Notes: generated by a model not told the origin, from the sequence alone. Positions 33,530 through 45,906 are shown, numbered from the stretch's first letter. The stretch is DNA of 64,000 nucleotides from Thinopyrum elongatum (GCA_011799875.1 CM022302.1:300029048-300093047); one strand, 5' to 3'. Numbers and translations: made by a program.

Positions 33530-36080
33530 CGGTCCAGCTGCCAAAACTAAACCTGCGCCAGCGGGAGTGCCTGTTCCCACCTTCTACGGCTGGTTGCGCC
33601 ACCGTGCAAGCATCGCCGCCCTGTCGTACCCTGAAATTCTAGCCAGGCTATCCCTCTACTCCCCCCACATCCTATTCTTCGTCGGCGACGGCAGCCCACC
33701 CCGCACCAGAACCAGTGAACCCTCGTACACCCCTCCGCCTACGGCCACACTGCCGCATCTTCCCCGGCTCCTGTTCATTCCCGTCCAAGGCCTCGCCGTC
33801 GTCCTTCTCCTTGGTGGGCTCGTAGTGGTGCCGCCGTCCGTCCTTGTCAACATAGTGAATCGGGAGAGGACTGTAGTTATGAGTATGACAGTACGAACCC
33901 ACCAAGTCCACTCCTGAACGCAAGCAAGTGCCTCATTACTACTCAGATGCACCCCTTGATGTTTTTTTACTGTAATCCACCCTGTTGATATCTGGGAACC
34001 ACATCATTGTCAACATATAGTCAATTAACAACAGAATTGCGCAAGGAGCGGCTGCCTGGGATCCAGCAGCTCCAGTAGTTTTTTTCGTTATTCAGACGGA
34101 GCATTTTTTGAGGATTTGTTCAGATGGAGCAGGGTATAAACTGGGTAGTGTGGTCGCTATGGCCCGTCTAACAACATGACCAGCCCAGCAGTTTTTTCTT
34201 TAGGAAATAGGTAGCCCAACATTTCTTTTTGAAGAATACCCAACCTAGGCCTATTTGTTTTCCCTGACTTACTTGGCTGCAAATCTTTCAAGACGAGGAG
34301 GGATGTATTCCGGCCTGGCTAGATTATGGGCAGTAAATCTTAAAAGTAATATGAAATGGGCTGCAAATTCCAAAATATATATATAGCAAATGGGCAATTA
34401 GTTTCATTTTTTGTTTTTGTTCTTCACTGATATTTTATATTTCATTGGATTTTAACATCACATAGTATTAATTTATTTTTAAATTAGTTTTAATATGTCT
34501 CCTAATTTTGGGATTAAAAATATTCGTACCCTAACAAAAATATGGGAATTTTCAAAATTTCGCATATTTTAGAGTTCAAAATTTTAACCCTGGTACTGAC
34601 CAGAAAATGGGCAGCAATTCTAAAATGAAAAATAGGCTACAATAAATTCCATATGAATTAGCAAATGGGCTGTAAATTATAAAAATAATAGCAAATGGGC
34701 TGTACACACCATAGATTTCGAGGCGGACTTGTTTACGCAAGGCTTTGTCAAGTTATAGCCAACACACGATTCTAGCAGCAGTGACTGTTGGATGTCCATC
34801 CAACGGCTGACGTGCTTCTTTAATCTCTGATCTTCCTGCTCTAGCCGCCTAAACTAGCGCCGGCGGGACTGCCTGCTCCCTTCTCCCGTGGCCGGCTGTG
34901 ATGCCGCGCAGGCTTCACCGACCCACCCTACTCCCTCCGCTGGCCTGATCATCCCTCTACCCACCCACACCTCCTGTTATTCTCCGGCGACGGCAACGTC
35001 ACGCTGCAGCCAAACCAGTCAACCGTCATACTCCCCTCAGCGTGGGCATCCACTACTATGTCTTCATCGGCTTCGGGCCGTTCTATTCCTAGGCCTCGTC
35101 ATCGTCCACCGCGTTGGTGCTCTAGGCGTGACATGCTCAACGTGGTCAACATTCAACAAACGGCATCCATCGGAATAGGGATATATGTGGAGAGGCTGGT
35201 AGTAGGGACCCCCATGGTCCATGGCCGCACGCAAGCAACTGCCTCCTTATTACGCGAAAAAAATGATTCCTCCCCCTGACATCTGGGGCCAACCAGCTAT
35301 ATCTTCGCACAGAAGGAATTGCCTCCTTATTACGCGAAAAAAATGAGTCCTCCCCATGACAACTGATACTCACAGGATTCGGAGGCTGACCTGTGGGCCT
35401 ACTAAGTTGATGCGTACGCAGGGCTTTGTCAACTTAGTCAACAAATGATTCTAGCTGCAGTGACCTTTGGATGTTAATCAAACAGCCCTGCAGCTTCTTC
35501 AATCTCTGATCTTCTTGCACCAGCCGCCCAAACCTGCGCCAGCACGACCGCCTCCTCCTACCTCTAGTGGCCGCATGTGCTGCCGCGCAGGCCTCACTGC
35601 CCCACCCTACTCCCACCGCTAGCCAGGCCTTCCCTCTACTCACCCACACCCCCTGTTATTCTCCGGCGATGGCAGCCTTAAACCGCAACCGAACCAGTCA
35701 ATCGTCATACTCCCCTCCGCATGGGCATCCACTACCACATATTCCCCGGCTCTGGGTCGTTCCCTTCCTAGGTCGCGCCGTCATCCACCACCTTGGTGCT
35801 CTCGGATGGTACGATATCGTCAACCTAGTCAACGAACGACAGCCATCAGAAGAGGACTGTACGTGGAGAGGCTGACAACTAGGTCCATGGCCGCACGCAA
35901 GGAAGTGCCTCCTTACTACGAACAAAATAATAATTCCTCCACCTGATAGCTCGAACCCACCGGAAGGGCCTCTATATTTCGCGAAAAAAGCCCTCCCTGA
36001 CAGTTGGGACCCACTGGCTTTATCTTCGCACGCAAGGAAGTGCCTCCTTATTACGTGCAAAAAAAAAATTGATGACCCCT
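33530..36080. repeat. Three diverged long tandem units
   Basis: Units at about 33530-33960, 34728-35405 and 35410-36080 share the same ordered blocks: CGCAGGGCTTTGTCAA, TCTCTGATCTTC, GCGCCAGCGGGA-like, CCTGTTATTCTCCGGCGA, and finally GCCTCCTTATTACGCG plus an A run. The last block is itself repeated at about 35244, 35324, 35906 and 36040. Between units 1 and 2 an AT-rich spacer repeats AGCAAATGGGCTGTA. The arrangement suggests the interior of a CACTA transposon, but no transposase frame is visible. Confidence 0.55.
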
Positions 36081-36348
36081 GACAGCTGGGACCCACCAGG
36101 TCAAAGCATACGTAGCGTTATCTGTCTGGTCGCGAACGTGTACATACATAGCGGTTGATCGGTCTCTCTGCAGCGATGAACCATGGCCGAGTAAGGAGCA
36201 GCACGTGTCGTAGTAGAGCCGCCCATGTAGCATGTCACGCAGTCCCATCTATATCGTGTACACGTATGTACAGACACATTGCAAGAACGTAAATACGGTT
36301 ACATACGTACATACGGGCGGGGTCTCAAACATATACAGCGACGATGTC

Positions 36349-36588
36349 CTATTCATCGGCAACCAACCGGCTGTGTCGGAACGGAGAAAACAACGTCGTG
36401 TTCATCGGGAGCCAAGCGACTGGGTCGGAACATGTCCTGTTCATCGGGATCCAAGCGACTGGGTCGGAAAGCGTCTTGTTCATCGGGAGCTAAGCGACTA
36501 AGTCGGAACGCGTCCTGTTCATCGGGAGGCAATTGACTAGGTCGGAATGTGTCCCGTTCATCAGGAGCCAACCGGCTTGGACGGAACA
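36349..36588. repeat. 39-bp minisatellite in the CACTA subterminal region
   Basis: About six units of TGTTCATCGGGAGCCAAGCG plus ACTGGGTCGGAACGTGTCC. Because 39 is a multiple of 3, open frames with a 13-residue repeat arise; these are not genes. Confidence 0.8.
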
Positions 36589-36599
36589 GCCGAAACAGG

Positions 36600-36785
36600 A
36601 TCTGGCGTACCACAATACGGAGGAAATGAACTTCTGTTCGAGTGCCTACGGTCGAAACGGGGTCATGTTGATCGGGAGGGGTCTGACATACCGCAAAACG
36701 GAGGAAACACACTTCTCTTTGAGTGCCTACGGTCAAAACGGGGTCCTGTTGATCGGGAGGGGTGTGGCGTACCGCAAAACGGGAC
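36600..36785. repeat. Two copies of an 84-bp unit
   Basis: Each copy runs GCAAAACGGAGGAAA, TTCGAGTGCCTACGGTC, AAACGGGGTC, TGTTGATCGGGAGGGG. The copies lie head to tail. Confidence 0.7.
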
Positions 36786-37129
36786 TCCACGGGCTACTGT
36801 TCATCCACCGCCGACTTCCTCCAGCCTCCACCTGCTACTGTTCATGCACCGTCGACCTCCTCCAGCCTCCACCAGCCACAGTTCATCTATGGCTATTGTT
36901 CATCTAGACACCACTGGGTACTGTTCATCCAGCCTCCGCGGGGTCCTATTCATCCACCCCCAACCGGCTGGGTGTGGCGTACCACGGCACGGCCTCCTTA
37001 GGGTCCTGTTCGTCCAGGGGCAACCGCCTACTACCACGGGGTCTTGTTCATCCAGCGGCAACCGCCTACACACGACCAGGGTCCTGTTCATCCAACCCCC
37101 ATAGGGAACTATTCATTCACAGGCATCCA

Positions 37130-38434
37130 ACCGGCTAGGTCGACTCACCATGTCTCGACTCGTTCTACGCATCATGCGCGCGGCAGCAACTGGCACTGTT
37201 CATCAAGAGGCAACCCAACACACTAGGTGGCTACGTCTCGCACGGGGGCTCGATCGGCTTCAGTATAGGTAGCAGCAGCGATCGATCGCTCGGGTTCAGT
37301 TAGCAGCACCAGCGAAGGAATCGCTTGGGTTCAGTTAGCAGCGAAGGGATCGATCGGCTTCAGTACGTAGTGGGATCGATCGATCGCTCGGGTTCAGTAA
37401 GTGAACGCCTCACTCGGGTTTAGTTAGCGAGCACCTCGCACAGCAATCGCGCATACGAGAGAAACACGCAACCACACTACAACGCTCGGCCCCGACCACC
37501 CACCGTAACTGGGAACTCGACGAAAATTTCCTCGCCCTCACTTCTACCATGATTTTTTATGTCATGGACGGCCCAAAGAATGTCATGCAGGTGCGTCCCC
37601 GGCCCGCCTAGGATGAAAATCCATTTTCCCTCATGATTTTTTGTCATAAAAGTAGGAGCCCACCACATCTACGATGATACGTGTTTTTGTCACAATTATC
37701 GTCATAGAAGTGTCATAACCATGACAAAAAAGTTTTCGTTCGGGCCATAATGTCACAGATGTGTCGTTTTTTGTAGTGCAACCGGCTCGATCGATGCGTC
37801 TTTACTCGTGTTTATGTGTATCACGTATGAGGTAGCAATGGGCACTGTTAATCGAGAGGCAACCCAATACCGGATGGCTACGTCTCGCACGGGAGCTCGA
37901 TCGACTTCAGTAAGCAGCAAGAAGGATCAATCGATCGGGTTCAGTCAGCAGGTGCGAAGGAATCGCTCGGGTTTAGTACATAGTGTGTAGGATCAATCGC
38001 TCGGGTTCAGTACGTAGTGCGAGGGCGAGATCGATCGCTCGGTTTCAGTAAGCGAATGCATCGCTCGGGTTTAGTTAGCGAACACGCCTCACACACACAC
38101 ACGTGTATGAGAGAAACGCGCAAAACGACTACATCGCTTGGGCCCAACCACCCACCGTATACCAAGAACTCCCTGAAAATTTCCTCGCCCTCACTTCTAC
38201 CATGATTTTTTACGTCTTGGACGGCCCAAAGAATGTCATGCAGGTGCATCTCCGGCCCGCCCAAGACAAAAAGCCCATTTTCTGTCATAATTTTATGTCA
38301 TAGAAGTAGGATCCCACCACATCTATGATGAGACGTATTTTGTCACAATTATCATCATAGAAGTGTCACATCCATGATAGAAAAACTTTTTCGTTCGGGC
38401 CATAATGTCACGGATGTGTCTTTTTTTGTAGTGG
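37130..38434. repeat. Tandem duplication of a CACTA terminus
   Basis: Copy 1 (about 37130-37779) and copy 2 (about 37780-38434) each contain a CACTGTTNATC block, GGCAACCCAA, TGGCTACGTCTCGCACGG, several CGCTCGGGTTCAGT repeats and the 300-bp terminal sequence ending TTTTTTGTAGTG (37779 and 38434). They are about 650 bp apart and clearly diverged. Confidence 0.75.
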
Positions 38435-38544
38435 CAAAGGGTGCAAACAACAAAGGGATAACCATGTCAGGAAATTCATAATAGCATGATATGGTATAGC
38501 CCTGGGTGTCGAGAAGTCTTCACAGTCTTCTTGAATCTTCATTC

Positions 38545-38700
38545 GAAACGTTGTCGTGGCGGTAGAAACATTGTTGTCGTGGCAGCAGTATAAAAAATGT
38601 TTTCGTGGCGGCAATTATAGAAAACGTTGTCGTGGCGACCGTTTCAAAAACATTGTCGTGGCACCAATTTCAGAAAATGCTGCCACGGCACAAAAAATTC
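38545..38700. repeat. About 30-bp minisatellite (TTGTCGTGGC family)
   Basis: Five to six degenerate copies of AACGTTGTCGTGGCGGCAAT followed by a T/A-rich tail ending in A runs. Confidence 0.7.
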
Positions 38701-39399
38701 AGCACCTCCTCCTACGCTTGGTACAACTTCTCCATGCCAGGGTACTCCGTGTACACTTGCCACCATACCTGTAACCTGTAGGCTATCTCTACATATTATA
38801 CATTAAAGTGACAATCTCGTGGCTCCAACCATCAAGCCGTGACGTGCAGGACACTTAACATTACAACATATAACCATCTCATACATAAACTCATTATGAT
38901 GATGAAGGCTATACCACATCATATGCAAACCTGCAAAACCAGGTTAGACGTCCTCTAATTGGTTTGGGAAATTTTAATTATGTGGCTTCTAGGGTTTCTG
39001 GATAACACTAGCTACCTACATGCACAATGAAGGAGATAATTCTTGTGGCTAGATTAACTTTTGCGGTGTGTGAAACCAGAGACTTAATTAAAAATATCTA
39101 ACCCCACACTAAAGTTCGCCAAATATGCTTGAACCCCTAGAAGACCATTCATCTTCATTGCCATCTTGTGTACGCGATGGTTCACTATTCCTAACTATGG
39201 TGACGCCCAAAGAATTGTTAGTAGATCATTGATAGCCAGAGCCAAAGGATTGTTAGAACTTTGTACAAAGCTACATCATGCCATCAATGAACTGAACCAA
39301 AGCAACAATCGTGGGAAGAATAGCAAGAACATCAGACCCTCACATCCACATGTGATCTAGATCGAAACTTGCATCTACTCATAGAACAGCTCTGATACC

Positions 39400-41015
39400 T
39401 GTTGGTGGAATATTTTCCCTCTTGTGTTTTCGAGATTGTTGATCGAAAGAGGCATGGACTGATTTGTTTGCTGGTGCACACAAAGAGAAATAGTCAATGT
39501 AGAACTAAAGAGAATGTCATCTTGGGTAACAAGTTCAAGGAACTTCACTGAAGAATATCTGAGATGCGGAGATGATTCAGTTATCTCTTTCGAAGCCTTG
39601 TAGGCGAGAAGATTGATATGAAGAAGTTGACCCCTTGAAAATTATTGCTGACGCTAAGAAATTGGTTCGATGTTCGTCCAAAGAAAAATTGACTGCACGC
39701 GAGAAGGTCGAAGGCGAAGTGAAGACATATCATTCATTTCATTGTTCTTCTTCTCTTTCTTGAGTCATAGGACCTCCGTACCATTAAGAGGGGTATAGGT
39801 TCTCGAAGCTTAGATTCGCTGTGATGCTTAGCCCAAACCTATGCAAGACTGAGAGAAATATCTTTATGCTCTAAATGATTACCTGCTAGAATAAGACGTA
39901 GTTCTTCGGTGCTGCAGGAAATATCTTTCGGATTAAGGAGTTAGCATTTCTTGCTCCGCAAGGAATGTTACCGTTGTGCTCAAATTTCCGACCGTTGGAC
40001 TCATGTCGTTCGGCCATTAGCTGTCTCGCATGTCCATTTTGGTCATTTCCATCAGGGATGGCTACGGCTATAAATAGCCACCCCGCTCCAACATTGTCTG
40101 TTGGCTGCTCCGCTTAAGATTTATGAGAAGATTGATTGAGCATCGCCTCTCCGAGAGATTTGTGTTTAAAATCCACCTAGAGAAAACCAAGAGCCAAAAC
40201 TTAGACAGTGGTTGAGCATCACAGTAGTTCTGAATTAGAGTTCTTGTACCTATTACTCTTGAGAGTAGCGCACTCTCCAGACGGATAGGTGTCGGCTCGA
40301 GTGTTAAAGAGTTCTTGTCTTCACCGAGCAAGATCTTCAGCAACCAAGAGTAATTGTGGTTTGCGAAGGAAGCCTGTCAAAGGTTTGGAGATCTCTGACA
40401 AGTATCTACCCCGAGCGAAATCAACTGGAGTCTGATCAGCTCCTAGTTGAAGGAGAATATGATGGAGATAGGTTTGCTCCTGTGTTCAATCACAAGTCCC
40501 TCCAACCAAATGTAGTCCTTTGCCAGAAGGGCGAACTGGGCTACCAAATTCACCTATCGCCATTGAGCACCACTAGTTCATTCTATTACTCTGCATTTCT
40601 TTCAGAGGTTATTTTTCGTGCGCTGTGATGACTGTGTATGTGTCCACTCATTGATCTTTTGTCTATTAGCTTGTGATCTTTTTATCTATCCTAACCTCCA
40701 TATCTATCATTTAGTATCCTAGTGTATTCCTTTCAGTTAGGATATACTTCACGGCTCACATCTAGTCTTTCATTCATGCTTCTGCAACTGTTTGTGTATT
40801 GCGTTACCATCGTGATAGTTAAGCATGCCCTCTATTATGCCCGGACTATTATCGCTTCCTGTCTCGAATAATTTGTTCCTCAGTACGATACCTGTTCAAG
40901 TTACTTATCTATTGAATATTTTCCGCTATTGTGTTTGGGTTCAATTCAAAACATTTGCAAGAATTTTTAATCTCCCATTCACCCCCCTCTGGTCGATATA
41001 CTCTCGGTCCCAACA
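39400..41015 (+). repeat. 5' LTR of element D
   Basis: It starts TGTTGGTGGAATATTTTCCC and ends TCGGTCCCAACA. It aligns along its length with 56599-58129; the main difference is a deletion of roughly 90 bp in the 3' LTR around CATTGGCTGCTCC (57213). Confidence 0.85.
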
Positions 41016-41017
41016 AT

Positions 41018-41032
41018 TGGTATCAGAGTAGG
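41018..41032 (+). promoter_or_regulatory. Initiator-methionine PBS of element D
   Basis: TGGTATCAGAGTAGG two bases after the 5' LTR. TGGTATCAGAG is the standard tRNA-iMet primer site of copia elements. Confidence 0.85.
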
Positions 41033-41082
41033 TACTCCCTGTCTGTGTTTATTAAAGGTCTAACGACCTTGGAGTTTTGAGT

Positions 41083-43479
41083 ATGTTGTACGTAGGTAGA
41101 TCCTCGCACTCTGAAAGGTTTCCTATCTTTGATGGAAATGACTATGTCTACTGGCAAGGAAGAATGAGAATCAGACTTCATGCTATCAGTACTAAGCTAT
41201 GGCAGATTGTGGAGAATGGATATATAATTCAACATCTAGAAACACCCACTCCCAAAGAAGAAGCTAACATTCGACTGAACGCTCAAGCAAAAGATATCAT
41301 CTGTGATTGGATCTCCAGAGATTTTTTTATTCGGTTTCATAACTTGGATACCACCAAGGAAATCTGGGATGCCATCAAACATGTTCGTGAAGCAGTGATC
41401 GTTAGAATAGAAGCCCACACAGATATGCTTCGTGCCATGTTTGCTCATTTTAGAAGTCTTCAAAAGGAAAGTGTTATGGAGCTCACTGATCGCCTCACCA
41501 ACATTGTTGAATGACTGCATCAAAGAGGAGTTACTGATATCACCGAAAAGGGTGTGGTGAACAAACTGTTGTGCTCTCTGGATACATCCTTTGACGCAAT
41601 CGTTGTGAAATCAAGCTAAGACCCGACTTTGAAGAACTTCACTATCTTGAGGTCATGACGCTATTGACTGTGCATGAAGAAAAGATGGAACGTGAAAATG
41701 GACAGCCAGATTCTTCCTTAGAAAGCGAAGGAGAAATTCTCTCACATTAAGAAGAAGATGTCAAGAATCAACACATTGTCACAAGAGAACCTGAAATGCT
41801 CATAGGACAACTCAACAACCTCCGGAGACAGAATTTGTATCTCTCAAATGCTGATGAAGATGAGCCCTCTGAATCCTCAAGAAGATTGCCTCCGAAGGAA
41901 ATGAAGTGCTACAAGTGCAAACAGTATGGTCACTTTATAGCTGACTGCCCCAACTGGGATATAAATCAAAAACCTAGCAGAAGGTGAGTTTCTCTTCATG
42001 GTACTGGTTTTACTTCCATGAATCATCATACTAAGCTCGTGAAGAATGATGAATCATCTTCATCATCTTCTAAGAGACCAATCACTGACAAGCGAGCAAT
42101 AGGAACAATCGAATCAGACATGAAGAAAAAGTCACACCTGGCTGCCAGGTGTGCTGGAATGACAATGGAATCTGAAGATGAAACATTAGATTCCGAATCA
42201 CATACAAAAGAATTCTACAGAGATATGGGCAAAGGAAATGCATTCGTCGCTATTGAACCATCCGAATATTATTCCGAGACAAATACCGATGATGATGCAT
42301 CAAGTGATGACGTGCTCACATCTCTGTGCCTCATGGAAAAAACCACAAAGGAACAGGTATCATCCAAACATCGGAGATCTCGAAGTGAACTCTCCTCGGA
42401 TAACATTGCCTATGCTAAACTTGTTAAGATTGCAAATCTCAGCAAGATGAACTTGAAAAACTTGAGAAAAGTCTAAGGAAATCCGAAGGATTACTTGTCG
42501 ATGAGATTGCAAAAAATCAAGAGTTGACCAAAGAGCATGATGCTCTTTCTTCAACTGTTGATGATCTTTCCAATCATTATAATTTTCTTGCAATTGACTT
42601 CGAGAGTTTATCAGATGAACTCCTTAGCAGGAATAATTAACTCGAGTCACTGAAAGAATCTTATGACTTGATTGCGAATGAAAAGGCTTCTCTCTCCTCG
42701 CCAAGCAATCTCAAAGTCTTCCTGATGATTTTATTACTCCTTGTTTAAAATGCTTGGAACATAGCAATGCTGACTCCACCACTGAATCTTCTAATGCTAT
42801 CATCGAGAACATTGAAGCTACTACGAATGATATCACTAATTCCTCGTCCCTGGAAATTGTTTCTATCTCTGATGAAAATTTCAGGCTAAGGAACTTACTC
42901 GAGACTGGCATGCTAAAGAGCCTTAAGGGGCGTCAAACTTTGTGTGATGTACTCAAGAAGTCGATACTACACAAAAACCCTAGGAAGGAAGGCTTGGGTT
43001 TCGAAAGAAAACTCAACGTTCATGGAATGTACTGGACTTCCGAGTAATATCCTCAGACAAGCTGGGTTCATGCTAATAACAAAACTCTCAAACCAGCATG
43101 TTTGTCCGGATATGACTGGCCCATCCCTCTTGTTTCTGACGAGTCAGATGACTCAAACTACAAAATGTTCAAACAACAGAATGGTAAGGTTTTCGCTCGG
43201 TACATTGGCACTAACTGCAGGTCTGGCTCACCCAAGAAGCAGATTTTGGTGAAGAAATGCTCTATTGAAACTCTATTGGTTGTCACTTTCCTAACCATGG
43301 AGGATAAACATCTAAAGAACAATAATGTTATTCCTTCGAATGGAAACTGGCATAAACTTCGTCAGAAGGAATATAGACGTATTTCTTTGAGTCATTATAC
43401 CCATGTCTCAGGAAACAACTTCAATGCTTATTCATGTGATTACTCTCGCAGCGCACATACAAGATACGAAGGACATTGA
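41083..43479 (+). pseudogene. gag of element D, broken by stops and shifts
   Basis: The ATG at 41083 opens a copia Gag (UBN2/DUF4219-like): FPIFDGNDYVYWQGRMRIRL, KDIICDWISRDFF, TTKEIWDAI. A TGA at 41512-41514 and a TAA near 41618 interrupt it. A zinc knuckle CYKCKQYGHFIADC (C-x2-C-x4-H-x4-C) is at 41908-41949. A Ser/Asp-rich segment (42018-42476) and a coiled coil (EHDALSSTVDDLSNHYNFLA) follow, then a C-terminal part (CLSGYDWPIPLVSDESDDSN) to 43479. Gag binds element RNA and builds particles. Several frame changes make it non-functional here. Confidence 0.75.
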
Positions 43480-44056
43480 AGGAACATTGTCCCTGCTCGT
43501 TCGACACAAATGAGGTCTTCGCTTCCCACACAACTGTGGGTGGTAAAAACCAACTAACTCTCTTGCAGGAACCTTCTCAGGGTCGCTTATTGCTTATTTG
43601 TGAGCCCTGAGACACATGTTGTTGGTGTCGTCTGTTTTTCTTCGTTGTTTCTTGTCTTTTGTTTGCCGTGTTTGTGTTTCGTCCGATAAACAACTCACTC
43701 AGAGCTATTGCTTCGTGTTTTATTTTTCAGTTGGTTAAGTGTTTTGTTTCGGACCCTGTTTCCCCTTTGTTCTACTCTCTTCTAAGTCTATGTTGTCCAT
43801 CACAAGTATGCAATTTGATCTGAAGAAAATTTCTCTCCAACGTCCTTGGTTGCGATAGAACTGGACTGTGAACCCTATCTAATTTTGGCGAAAGCCCTTT
43901 TCAAATCTTTCAGTAAACAACTCCTTTTCCCGAGATTTTCTCAGGTAGCAGTCGCCACGTGCCCATGATCTCCTAGGTCGTGATCATGTCCATCGAAAGC
44001 GGAACGTCCCGCATCTATTGGTCGTGGATTTCAGAGGGGTGGTTCTGTGCTCCAGC
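43480..44056 (+). other. Gap where pol would be expected in element D
   Basis: About 580 bp of T-rich DNA with GAGCCCTGAGACACATGTTG near 43600. No Asp-protease, integrase HHCC/DDE or YVDD RT motif is present in any frame. Confidence 0.5.
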
Positions 44057-44064
44057 TATAAATA
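44057..44064 (+). promoter_or_regulatory. Internal TATA box for the second gene of element D
   Basis: TATAAATA in CAGCTATAAATACCCCTC is followed by a C/T-rich leader (CTGCCGTCTTCTTCATC), a classic plant core promoter. It lies upstream of an intron-like stretch ending TTTTTCACAG at 44648, after which the second gene begins (now at 51908 because of element E). Confidence 0.6.
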
Positions 44065-44252
44065 CCCCTCTCCTGCCGTCTTCTTCATCTAGTGTGACAC
44101 ATTTTCCCTCAAACCCTTATTCTGCCTCCAATCGAGCCCACGCTTGAAGCAAGTCCGTCAAGAAGCTCCGCCGTGCAACTCTAGCGGAATCTCATCGTTG
44201 TTGTCCACGTCGGTGTAGTAATCTTCTCTCCCGCGTCACCGTAGTTTATTCA

Positions 44253-44648
44253 AGTAACCAAGTTAGGGCGCTTGAATATGCAATTTCTCCTCTCCGTTCT
44301 TCTATTCATAGGGCAGTTTATACTGATGCATTTATCTGTGATTTATTTCACAGAGATAGATCTTTAGGAATCTTTAGGATTTAACTTGTACAGTTTGTAG
44401 ATCTTCCTCATATTAGTTTCCTCAATCTAGGGTTCTAGCGCAGTTCTGAGAAAGATTAGATAGCTATTAATCTGACTAAGTTTATCTTAAGATTCTCTGT
44501 TGCCAGATTAAAATCTATCGAAGATATCTTCTGCTACTGACATAGAGCTCTTTTTGAATTCTATCAAAATGTATTTCTCGTTCAAAATACCTTATGTACA
44601 TGCTTGTGGCCCTACCTATTTTCCCCTCGCATCTATTATTTTTCACAG
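44253..44648 (+). other. Putative 5'-UTR intron of the second gene of element D
   Basis: The stretch from a GTAACC donor (near 44255) to the polypyrimidine-rich acceptor TTATTTTTCACAG (ending 44648) is AT-rich and frameless. The exon would resume at GTGTCATGAG, which now follows element E at 51913. Confidence 0.5.
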
Positions 44649-44649
44649 G

Positions 44650-45515
44650 TGTCGTGGAGGAGCACGATCACCTATGGGGTAGGGTTGCCCCTTTGTGGTT
44701 CGGCGGGGGACGATCACATTGCACAAAGAGCAGAGGCAGCAGGGCAGCGCGGCGAGGGACAACTCTCTATTACCCAGGCTCGGGCCGCTTAGCAGCGTAA
44801 AACCCTACTCCTACTTTGGTAGATTGATCTGGAGGAACACGAAGACACGGAGCGCTCAAGCCCAGCAAGGGTGCCTCGGGGAGAGCAGCTACGCGCGTAC
44901 AAGTGTTGAGGGATCAAAAGTTTGAACCCCCTACTAGGTTGCCTCGGGCCTAACAGTGTTATCATACCTAACTCCGGCAGTTAGGACAAAGTGCATTAAA
45001 TGCACTGCTAGGTGTCATATGGAGAGGTAGCCCAGGCAAGGTTTCTCCACTGCTTGCCTAACTACCTCTTATCTGCATGACACGCCTCTGGACAGGTGTC
45101 ATTAAAGGTAATCTCTTCTCCTGTAGGTGGCCACATGCTCGACATGATCTACCTAGTCGCTCGAGATCTTGACACCACACTAATTAGTGACTGGTGTGTG
45201 ATGAGGTGGAGCGGTGGCGTCCTAGAGGAGGCCTGCAGGCACGGAGCCTGCTGGACTCCTGTCTTGTGGTCTTGCTTTGGTCTTGGCGGCACCGGAGATC
45301 CTGCCGGGATGGCCTGGCATCGGTCCCAGGCGCAGTCTCGACCCTGCCAGACTCGCCTGCCCGACAGGGGAGATCTTCCTGTGGGCTTCTCTGGTTGGTT
45401 TGGTTAACCTAGTCTCGGGCTTGGGACGCCCAGCAAGATCTGTCTGTCCTGGAGACCACACTGGTCTATGCACAAGTCAGGGGGAAACAAACACCCCTGT
45501 TTGTGTACACCGACA
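44650..45515 (-). repeat. 3' LTR of element E, with an internal deletion
   Basis: 866 bp, against 929 bp in the partner. After GCCTCGGGCCT (44951) the sequence jumps to AACAGTG, missing about 63 bp that in the other LTR include CCTTTTATAG, i.e. the LTR TATA box. Confidence 0.88.
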
Positions 45516-45532
45516 GGAGCCCCCGGGCCTGA
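45516..45532 (-). promoter_or_regulatory. Polypurine tract of element E
   Basis: Minus-strand CCCGGGGGCTCC next to the 3' LTR, identical to the tract in element C. Confidence 0.6.
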
Positions 45533-45763
45533 GCCATACGTGTCGTGGGCGTCATTGGGTTAGGCCCCAGAAGTGCACAGACACACGGCAAAAGACCACT
45601 GCCCATGCAGTTTTGATCATAATGACCTGTGAATCACACGTCCATTCCACGCAGTTACTGCGGGTCGTGGAACGTGGGTTTGCAGCAGTTACTTGGTAGT
45701 GCGCCTGTGAAGGCGGTTTTTGTCATGGGAAACAGTGGAGAGCCAGCCCCCTCGCGTAGTCCC

Positions 45764-45772
45764 AATAAAAAG
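45764..45772 (+). promoter_or_regulatory. TATA-like promoter of the antisense gene in element E
   Basis: CCCAATAAAAAGGTAACACG sits at the position of CGCCTATAAAAAGGAACGCA in element C, with similar upstream DNA (GAGAGCCAGCCCCCTCG versus GAGGAGCCAGCGCCCTG). The TATA itself has degraded to AATA. Confidence 0.5.
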
Positions 45773-45906
45773 GTAACACGAAGGGACGCTGCTCATTTGC
45801 ACCCTTCTCCCCCCGCTTCATCTTCTTCCTTGTGACAGAAACCACCCCTGCCGCCACCATCTGCCCCGGACCTCGCCAGATCTCCCTCCTGCCCTCGAGC
45901 CTCAAA

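Larger units (their letters stand above)
36349..38434 (-). mobile_element. Right terminal region of a CACTA DNA transposon
   Basis: The right end (minus-strand CACTACAAAAAAAGACACAT, complement of 38415-38434) has the classic CACTA terminus, followed inward by roughly 300 bp with repeated GTGACA/TGTCATAGAAG motifs. Further inward lie dense subterminal repeats (CGCTCGGGTTCAGT, TGTTCATCC), which are transposase-binding sites in known CACTA elements. No left terminus was found, so the element is truncated or extends into 33500-36349. It has no coding capacity here. Confidence 0.7.

Noticed and set aside
33246..33917. 223-codon open frame on the plus strand
   Set aside because: Its second half lies in the tandem repeat unit, other units break the frame, and the composition is Pro/Leu-rich by base bias.
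36279..36588. Open frame with a 13-residue repeat (SSGAKRLGR-type)
   Set aside because: It is a translation of a 39-bp minisatellite in CACTA subterminal DNA; several frames are open and none has a gene context.
37199..38434. CRISPR-like or satellite array because of regular CGCTCGGGTTCAGT repeats
   Set aside because: Spacing is irregular, units diverge, and they lie next to a CACTA terminus, where subterminal repeats are expected; CRISPR does not occur in plants.
45832..45906. Earlier GTG start for the antisense gene in element E
   Set aside because: GTG is not a normal plant start; the ATG at 45907 fits the protein family opening.
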